From the NCBI GenBank assembly GCA_022448705.1, contig JAKUUF010000041.1, forward strand, positions 1-11,375: DNA of 11,375 bases, given 5' to 3'. Position 1 is the first letter of the stretch. The number at the start of each line of letters is the position of its first letter. The translations under genes and the position numbers were made by a program. The DNA is from SAR324 cluster bacterium (GTDB lineage Bacteria; SAR324; NAC60-12). Below, piece after piece: positions 7,433 through 11,375 of the stretch. The notes beneath the pieces are model-generated. The model saw only the letters and a program-made list of their open reading frames with translations, was not told the DNA's origin and made no database searches.

Positions 7433-7444
7433 TTCAAATTTGAA
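7433..7444. repeat. Perfect 12-base palindrome TTCAAATTTGAA
   Basis: A perfect 12-base inverted repeat with no loop lies in the 154-base gap before the MaoC gene. It could be a dimeric regulator's site upstream of that gene, or chance in AT-rich DNA. It has no partner copy in the window that I could find. Confidence 0.4.
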
Positions 7445-7455
7445 TAATTAGCTTC

Positions 7456-7478
7456 ATTTGCATCCGCAAATATTTTCC
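7456..7478 (+). terminator. Hairpin with short T-tract after the exported-protein gene
   Basis: ATTTGC (7456-7461) and GCAAAT (7466-7471) pair perfectly around a 4-base loop (ATCC), followed by ATTTTCC. The position 60 bases after the stop codon and before the MaoC gene fits a factor-independent terminator. The six-pair stem and broken T-run make it weak. Confidence 0.4.
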
Positions 7479-7549
7479 AGAATGCCCTTTTTGATTAAAG
7501 CACATACTAATAACGCAGAAAGCAAAAATTCAGTTTTATTAGGAGAATA

Positions 7550-8032
7550 ATGTCAAAAATATCAAAACCAAGTTCAGCAAATCAGGAGTGGTTTTTTGAA
7601 GATTATCAAGAGGATACTGTTATCGAAATGGGTCCTGTTTATGTTGAAGAAGATGAGTTGATTGAATTCGCCCTCAGATATGATCCTCAGCCAATGCACA
7701 TTGACCCTGAAGCCGCAAAAACAGGGCCATACAAAGGGTTGATTGCAAGCGGTTGGCAGACCTGTGCTTTAGTGATGGGGGAATTGGTTAAAAATTATTT
7801 TTCTCCATCTTCCAGCCTCGGTTCCCCGGGAATTGATGAATTGCAGTGGCTGAGACCGGTGCGTCCAGGAGACAGGCTCACAGTCCGTGCTACTATTCTG
7901 GAAACTAAACGTTTACGATCAAAACCTGACAGAGGTTTAGTTCGTACACTGGTAGAAGCATTAAACCAGCAGCAGGAGAAGGTGGTTAGTTTCAAAGCCT
8001 TAAATTTCATGCTACGCAGGGAATTTTCCTGA
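7550..8032 (+). CDS. MaoC-like (R)-specific hydratase/dehydratase domain protein
   Basis: This is a stand-alone single hot-dog-fold MaoC domain of 160 residues, the usual size. Such proteins hydrate trans-2-enoyl-CoA to (R)-3-hydroxyacyl-CoA or catalyse related dehydrations in fatty-acid or polyester metabolism. The catalytic pair is D45 and H50 in RYDPQPMHID (43-52). The classical hydratase-2 motif has Asn where this protein has Gln47; the DPQPxH version is common among MaoC-like proteins of undefined substrate. Further family blocks are LIASGWQT (64-71) and ELQWLRPVRPGDRL (97-110). Residues 1-14 are a loose N-terminal extension. The ATG has the best ribosome site of the window, AGGAG (7541-7545) with a 4-base spacer. 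It appears monocistronic, flanked by gaps of 154 and 224 bases with possible terminators. Substrate unknown. Confidence 0.9.
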   Translation: MSKISKPSSANQEWFFEDYQEDTVIEMGPVYVEEDELIEFALRYDPQPMHIDPEAAKTGPYKGLIASGWQTCALVMGELVKNYFSPSSSLGSPGIDELQWLRPVRPGDRLTVRATILETKRLRSKPDRGLVRTLVEALNQQQEKVVSFKALNFMLRREFS

Positions 8033-8122
8033 GCGAAAACATTGAATTAAACTGAAAGGTTTTAACACTGTATTTAAAGAAATTATTTTGCAGTAAATTC
8101 TAAAAACAAGGGTCAGAGCAGC

Positions 8123-8147
8123 AAAAATTATACGTCCGTATGTTTTT
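8123..8147 (+). terminator. Imperfect hairpin with T-run after the MaoC gene
   Basis: ATAC-GTCC-GTAT (8130-8141) forms a short core hairpin, flanked by AAAAA on the left and GTTTTT on the right that extend the pairing imperfectly and provide a T-run. It lies about 90 bases after the MaoC stop. The weak core makes this tentative. Confidence 0.3.
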
Positions 8148-8191
8148 CATCTGGCGATCAGCATTTTTCAATTTCCAGATTAGCATTGCCG

Positions 8192-8219
8192 TTTACAGCT
8201 ATTTATGATCCAATAACAT
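8192..8219 (+). promoter_or_regulatory. Candidate sigma-70-type promoter for the phosphate transporter pair
   Basis: TTTACA (8192-8197) and TAACAT (8214-8219) stand 16 bases apart, 37 bases before the GTG start. I found no convincing Pho box (tandem CTGTCAT-like repeats) in the 224-base gap, so phosphate-responsive control is not visible. Weak match by eye. Confidence 0.25.
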
Positions 8220-8256
8220 GCTGATATATAAAATAATTTTTCTGAAATAAGATTTT

Positions 8257-9747
8257 GTGACTGATCCTGCAATAATTATTTTTCTAACCGGTGGTCTGTT
8301 TCTTGGCTGGTCACTTGGTGCAAATGATGCCGCCAACGTTTTCGGGACAGCAGTCGGCAGTCGTATGGTACGTTTTACTACTGCCGCGCTTATTTGCGGT
8401 ATTTTTGTAATTCTTGGGGCGATAATCAGCGGTACCGGCACTTCTCTTACATTGGGCAAACTTGGGGCGGTGAATGCCCTTGGCGGTTCATTTATGGCGG
8501 CCCTTGCTGCTGGATTGACTGTGTATTGGATGACAAAGTTCGGTCTGCCAGTTTCTACCAGCCAGGCAATCATAGGTTCAATCATTGGATGGAATCTATT
8601 TAGTGATTCATACACTGATCTTTCTTCCCTGTTGAAAATTTTGTCAACCTGGGTGGTTTGTCCTCTATTGTCAGCCTTGATTGCGGCACTATTATTTACG
8701 CTTGCGAAGTCCTTTGTCAGAAAAGTCAGCATTGGGCTGATACGGTTGGATGGTTACACTAGGCTTGCTTTGATCCTTGCCGGTGCGTTTGGCGCGTACA
8801 GTCTGGGTGCGAATAATATTGCAAACGTGATGGGAGTTTTTGTGCCTGTGGCTCCGTTTACGGACATTCAGGTTGGCAGTATTTTCAGAATTTCATCCAT
8901 ACAACAACTTTTTTTGCTGGGTGGGCTGGCAATTGCTGTGGGAGTCTTTACTTACTCAAAGCGTGTTATGATGACAGTAGGTTCAGAACTGATAACACTG
9001 ACTCCTCTCGCAGCCTGGGTGGCAGTTATGGCCCATTCTATTGTTCTCTTTCTTTTTGCCTCCGAAAGGCTTGAACAGTTTCTGGCAAATTTGTCTCTTC
9101 CAACCATTCCGCTCGTTCCAGTATCAAGCTCTCAGGCTGTGGTCGGAGCAGTGATTGGAATCGGTATTGTTCAGGGAGGAAGAGAACTACAATGGCAGCG
9201 CATTTACAGCATTGTCAGGGGCTGGGTAATCACTCCCATTATTTCATTGCTGATTTGTATCGTCGGACTCTATTTTCTGCAAAATGTTTTCCAGCAGACA
9301 GTTAAACGGGAATCTCAGTATCAGCTTTCTTCAGGTGTACTTGAGCAGTTTAGAAAAGCAGGAATTAACACTGATGAATTGGATACACTGACTGGTTCAG
9401 TTTTTTTCAGTTCTGCAGAGGTAGTACGGGCAGTAAAGGCAGTAGTTCCTTTGTCCAGCCAGCAGGGTTTGAAAGTGGTTGAATATTCGCTTCAAAATAG
9501 TCTTGTTATCAATGCCGAAAAACTGTCTGCAATTGATAAGCATTTTCTTTCAACACAGCAGCTGGAAGCCTTGAAACAACTTGAAGGAGAAAAATATAAA
9601 TACTCCTGGCAATTAGGGAATGCACTGGCACAAAAAAGTAAAGAATGGGAACTGCGTGGAGACGGACTGAAGAATAAGCTGAAAGACCGTGAAATTAAAC
9701 GAAAACTGGCTTATTTATATCGATTATTTAAAGAGGAAGAAAAATGA
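8257..9747 (+). CDS. PiT-family inorganic phosphate permease with C-terminal extension
   Basis: This inner-membrane permease of the PiT family takes up metal-phosphate or phosphate with a cation. The inverted-repeat signatures are clear: GANDAANVFGTAVGSR (21-36) pairs with YSLGANNIANVMG (181-193), and GLPVSTSQAIIG (96-107) with VPVSSSQAVVGAVIGIG (287-303). About ten hydrophobic segments end near residue 342. Residues 345-496 form a charged, mostly helical cytoplasmic tail of about 150 residues, absent from minimal PiT proteins, in which extra length usually sits in the central loop. GTG at 8257 is the only start: the upstream frame closes at 8250, and a later start would cut the first membrane segment. 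No clear Shine-Dalgarno is present. The stop overlaps the next gene's start (ATGA, 9744-9747), so the two are translationally coupled. PiT genes beside a DUF47/PhoU-like gene are a well-known arrangement. Confidence 0.93.
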   Translation: MTDPAIIIFLTGGLFLGWSLGANDAANVFGTAVGSRMVRFTTAALICGIFVILGAIISGTGTSLTLGKLGAVNALGGSFMAALAAGLTVYWMTKFGLPVSTSQAIIGSIIGWNLFSDSYTDLSSLLKILSTWVVCPLLSALIAALLFTLAKSFVRKVSIGLIRLDGYTRLALILAGAFGAYSLGANNIANVMGVFVPVAPFTDIQVGSIFRISSIQQLFLLGGLAIAVGVFTYSKRVMMTVGSELITLTPLAAWVAVMAHSIVLFLFASERLEQFLANLSLPTIPLVPVSSSQAVVGAVIGIGIVQGGRELQWQRIYSIVRGWVITPIISLLICIVGLYFLQNVFQQTVKRESQYQLSSGVLEQFRKAGINTDELDTLTGSVFFSSAEVVRAVKAVVPLSSQQGLKVVEYSLQNSLVINAEKLSAIDKHFLSTQQLEALKQLEGEKYKYSWQLGNALAQKSKEWELRGDGLKNKLKDREIKRKLAYLYRLFKEEEK

Positions 9748-10400
9748 ACCCATTGAGTTTGTTATTTAAAAAACAATATGCCGTGGAAGAAAAGGTTCAA
9801 CGCTTATTGCGTTTCCTGGAAGACATGGCACATCTGTATCAGGCTGCATATGAGGCATATCTGGAGGGTAGTATTGAAGAATTTTCTCAACGGAATCAGG
9901 AACTTGGCGAAATTGAAAAAAAGCTGGACGAGCTTGGACATCAAATTCAAATGACTCTGCTGCATGAATCACTGATGCCGAATTCACGTGATGATCTTCT
10001 CTGGTTTTTAACCAAACTCGATAAAGTACCAAGCAGTTTCAAACATTCTCTTGGAGATATTCTTCTCGAAAAACCGGAAATTCCAGAAGAGCTTCATTCA
10101 TCCATGAAAAACATGCTCATACATACACATTTAGCAGTACAGGCTTTGGCGCATGCAACTGATTCACTGTTTTCAGACTTGAGATCAGTGCGTCAGCATG
10201 TTGAGGAAGTCAGTCGTCAGGAAAGTGAAGTTGATAAGATAGAGTATAAATTGCTCCAGATGGTTTTTGAAAATAAAAAATATGATCTTGCAATGCAATA
10301 TCAATTGAAAGGGATTTTGAAGCAAATCGGCAGGGTAACAAATCTTGCAGAAGATGTTGCTGACGCAGTGCTTATACTGGCCACCAAACATTCTACATGA
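9744..10400 (+). CDS. DUF47 (PhoU-like) partner protein of the PiT transporter
   Basis: This is an all-helical cytoplasmic protein of 218 residues, the standard DUF47 length. Family marks are QESEVDKIEYKL (159-170) and the C-terminal NLAEDVADAV (200-209), with the matching first-half segment QELGEIEKKLDEL (52-64) followed by SRDDLLWFLTKLD (81-93). In PhoU relatives the acidic ExxxD-type residues of such repeats bind metal clusters. These proteins are thought to regulate or assist the adjacent permease; a precise mechanism is not established. The ATG overlaps the permease stop codon and has GAGG at 9733-9736, inside the end of the permease gene, so synthesis in fixed ratio with the permease is expected. 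No transcription terminator is evident in the 61 bases before the next gene. Confidence 0.92.
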   Translation: MNPLSLLFKKQYAVEEKVQRLLRFLEDMAHLYQAAYEAYLEGSIEEFSQRNQELGEIEKKLDELGHQIQMTLLHESLMPNSRDDLLWFLTKLDKVPSSFKHSLGDILLEKPEIPEELHSSMKNMLIHTHLAVQALAHATDSLFSDLRSVRQHVEEVSRQESEVDKIEYKLLQMVFENKKYDLAMQYQLKGILKQIGRVTNLAEDVADAVLILATKHST

Positions 10401-10461
10401 ATAAAGTCTTCAAAGCTTTAACAATCCTTATTCTCTAAGAACATATTCAGAAAGTTATTAA

Positions 10462-11375
10462 ATGGAACACATCCCTGAATCAATGAACTACATTCAGATT
10501 GAAGAACACGGTGATCCCGATGTACTTAAGCTTAGTTCACAGTCCGTTCCGGACCCCGGCCTCGACGAAGTACTGATTCGGGTTGAAGCGGCAGGAGTAA
10601 ATCGTCCTGACATTATGCAGCGAAAGGGGCTCTATCCACCTCCTCCTGGTGCTACAGATGTGCCGGGTTTGGAAGTATCCGGAACTGTAGTTAAAAAAGG
10701 AAAAAATGTTGCCGAGCCGGAGGTGGGTTCTCAGGTCTGCGCTCTGGTGTCCTGCGGAGGTTACGCAGAGTATTGTCTGGCATCAGCTTCGATCTGTTTA
10801 CCTGTTCCGAAAAAAATTTCACTGCAACATGCTGCAGGTATTCCGGAAACGTTTTTCACTGTATGGACAAATGTTTTTGAAAGAGGACAACTCAAATCCG
10901 GTGAAACTTTGCTGGTGCACGGAGGAAGCAGTGGAATCGGTACCACTTCCATTCAACTCGGCAAAGCTTTTGGAGCCACAGTTTATACTACTGCAGGAAC
11001 TCAGGAAAAATGTGAATATTGTAAAAACCTCGGAGCAGATGCAGCTATAAATTACAATGAAAATGATTTTGAAGCTGAAATCAAGACACTGACAGAAAAC
11101 AGAGGTGTGGATGTAATACTGGACATGGGAGGCGGCCCGTATTTTCCTAAGCACATAAAAAGACTCGCTGTACAAGGCCGCTTGTTGCAAATCGCCCTGA
11201 TGCAGGGATATAAAGCGGAAGTAGATTTTCGTCCGTTACTGATGAAACGTGTTACTTTGCCAGGTTCCACATTACGCCCCCGAAGCGTCAAGGAAAAAGC
11301 TGAAATAGCCCGAGACCTGCGCAAAGAAGTGTGGGCGCTGATCGATAACATGACCAACCGCCAAAAAATTAAACA
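10462..11375 (+). CDS. NAD(P)H:quinone oxidoreductase, PIG3-type zinc-independent MDR (3' end outside window)
   Basis: This belongs to the zinc-independent quinone oxidoreductase branch of the medium-chain dehydrogenase/reductase superfamily. 304 codons are visible; family members are about 325-335 residues, so roughly 20-30 residues are missing at the right edge. Marks in order: GVNRPDIMQRKGLYPPPPGA (45-64) and GLEVSGTV (69-76) of the GroES-like domain, the Rossmann nucleotide-binding loop VHGGSSGIGTTSIQLGKAFGA (152-172), and GSTLRPRS (268-275), typical of the TP53I3/PIG3 group. The catalytic and structural zinc cysteines of alcohol dehydrogenases are absent. The start may be ATG 10462 or ATG 10483 (codon 8); short N-terminal extensions like this are common in bacterial relatives, and neither start has a strong ribosome site. 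It follows DUF47 by 61 bases and could be co-transcribed. Confidence 0.92.
   Translation, partial: MEHIPESMNYIQIEEHGDPDVLKLSSQSVPDPGLDEVLIRVEAAGVNRPDIMQRKGLYPPPPGATDVPGLEVSGTVVKKGKNVAEPEVGSQVCALVSCGGYAEYCLASASICLPVPKKISLQHAAGIPETFFTVWTNVFERGQLKSGETLLVHGGSSGIGTTSIQLGKAFGATVYTTAGTQEKCEYCKNLGADAAINYNENDFEAEIKTLTENRGVDVILDMGGGPYFPKHIKRLAVQGRLLQIALMQGYKAEVDFRPLLMKRVTLPGSTLRPRSVKEKAEIARDLRKEVWALIDNMTNRQKIK

Noticed and set aside
8033..8256. Pho box upstream of the phosphate transporter pair
   Set aside because: No tandem CTGTCAT-like repeats could be found in the gap.
8199..8732. Minus-strand open frame of 177 codons over the start of the phosphate permease
   Set aside because: The plus strand encodes the conserved PiT signature here; the antisense product is low in structure and matches nothing known.
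10706..11357. Open frames on both strands within the quinone oxidoreductase gene
   Set aside because: All conserved MDR motifs lie in the frame starting at 10462, which runs uninterrupted to the window edge; the others are shadows.

Overview
The window looks like ordinary chromosomal sequence from a Gram-negative bacterium of moderately low GC. The evidence for a Gram-negative is a LpxL/HtrB-type acyltransferase, Sec signal peptides and a small exported protein ending in Phe like outer-membrane proteins. The gene mix (leuA, class-2 thrC, MaoC hydratase, PiT/DUF47 phosphate uptake, PIG3-type quinone oxidoreductase) fits a marine or deltaproteobacteria-like lineage, but the sequence alone does not fix the taxon. 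I see no tRNA, rRNA, CRISPR array, insertion sequence or phage gene. No gene-free stretch exceeds about 225 bases.

Layout. Positions 1-835 (minus) hold the N-terminal 278 codons of 2-isopropylmalate synthase, cut by the window edge. Divergent to it is a 163-residue protein of unknown function with two CxxCxGxGY zinc-knuckle-like motifs. From 6729 down to 1655 there is a minus-strand run of five genes: threonine synthase, LpxL-like acyltransferase, an alpha/beta-hydrolase-fold protein without its nucleophile serine, an exported FecR-domain protein, and a short A24 prepilin peptidase. Spacing is 51, 58, 13 and 105 bases, so at least the first four could share a transcript.

The right half is on the plus strand. 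It holds a small exported beta-rich protein with an uncertain TTG start, a stand-alone MaoC-like hydratase, and a translationally coupled phosphate transporter pair (PiT permease with an unusual C-terminal extension, then a DUF47/PhoU-like partner, overlapping by ATGA). It ends with a PIG3-family NAD(P)H:quinone oxidoreductase that runs off the right edge.

Functionally the window mixes branched-chain and aspartate-family amino-acid synthesis (leuA, thrC), envelope biogenesis (acyltransferase, FecR protein, prepilin peptidase, exported protein), acyl-CoA chemistry (MaoC), phosphate import and redox metabolism. I found no clearly new multi-gene system. The best leads are the degenerate hydrolase, the orphan zinc-knuckle protein, and the PiT C-terminal extension beside DUF47.
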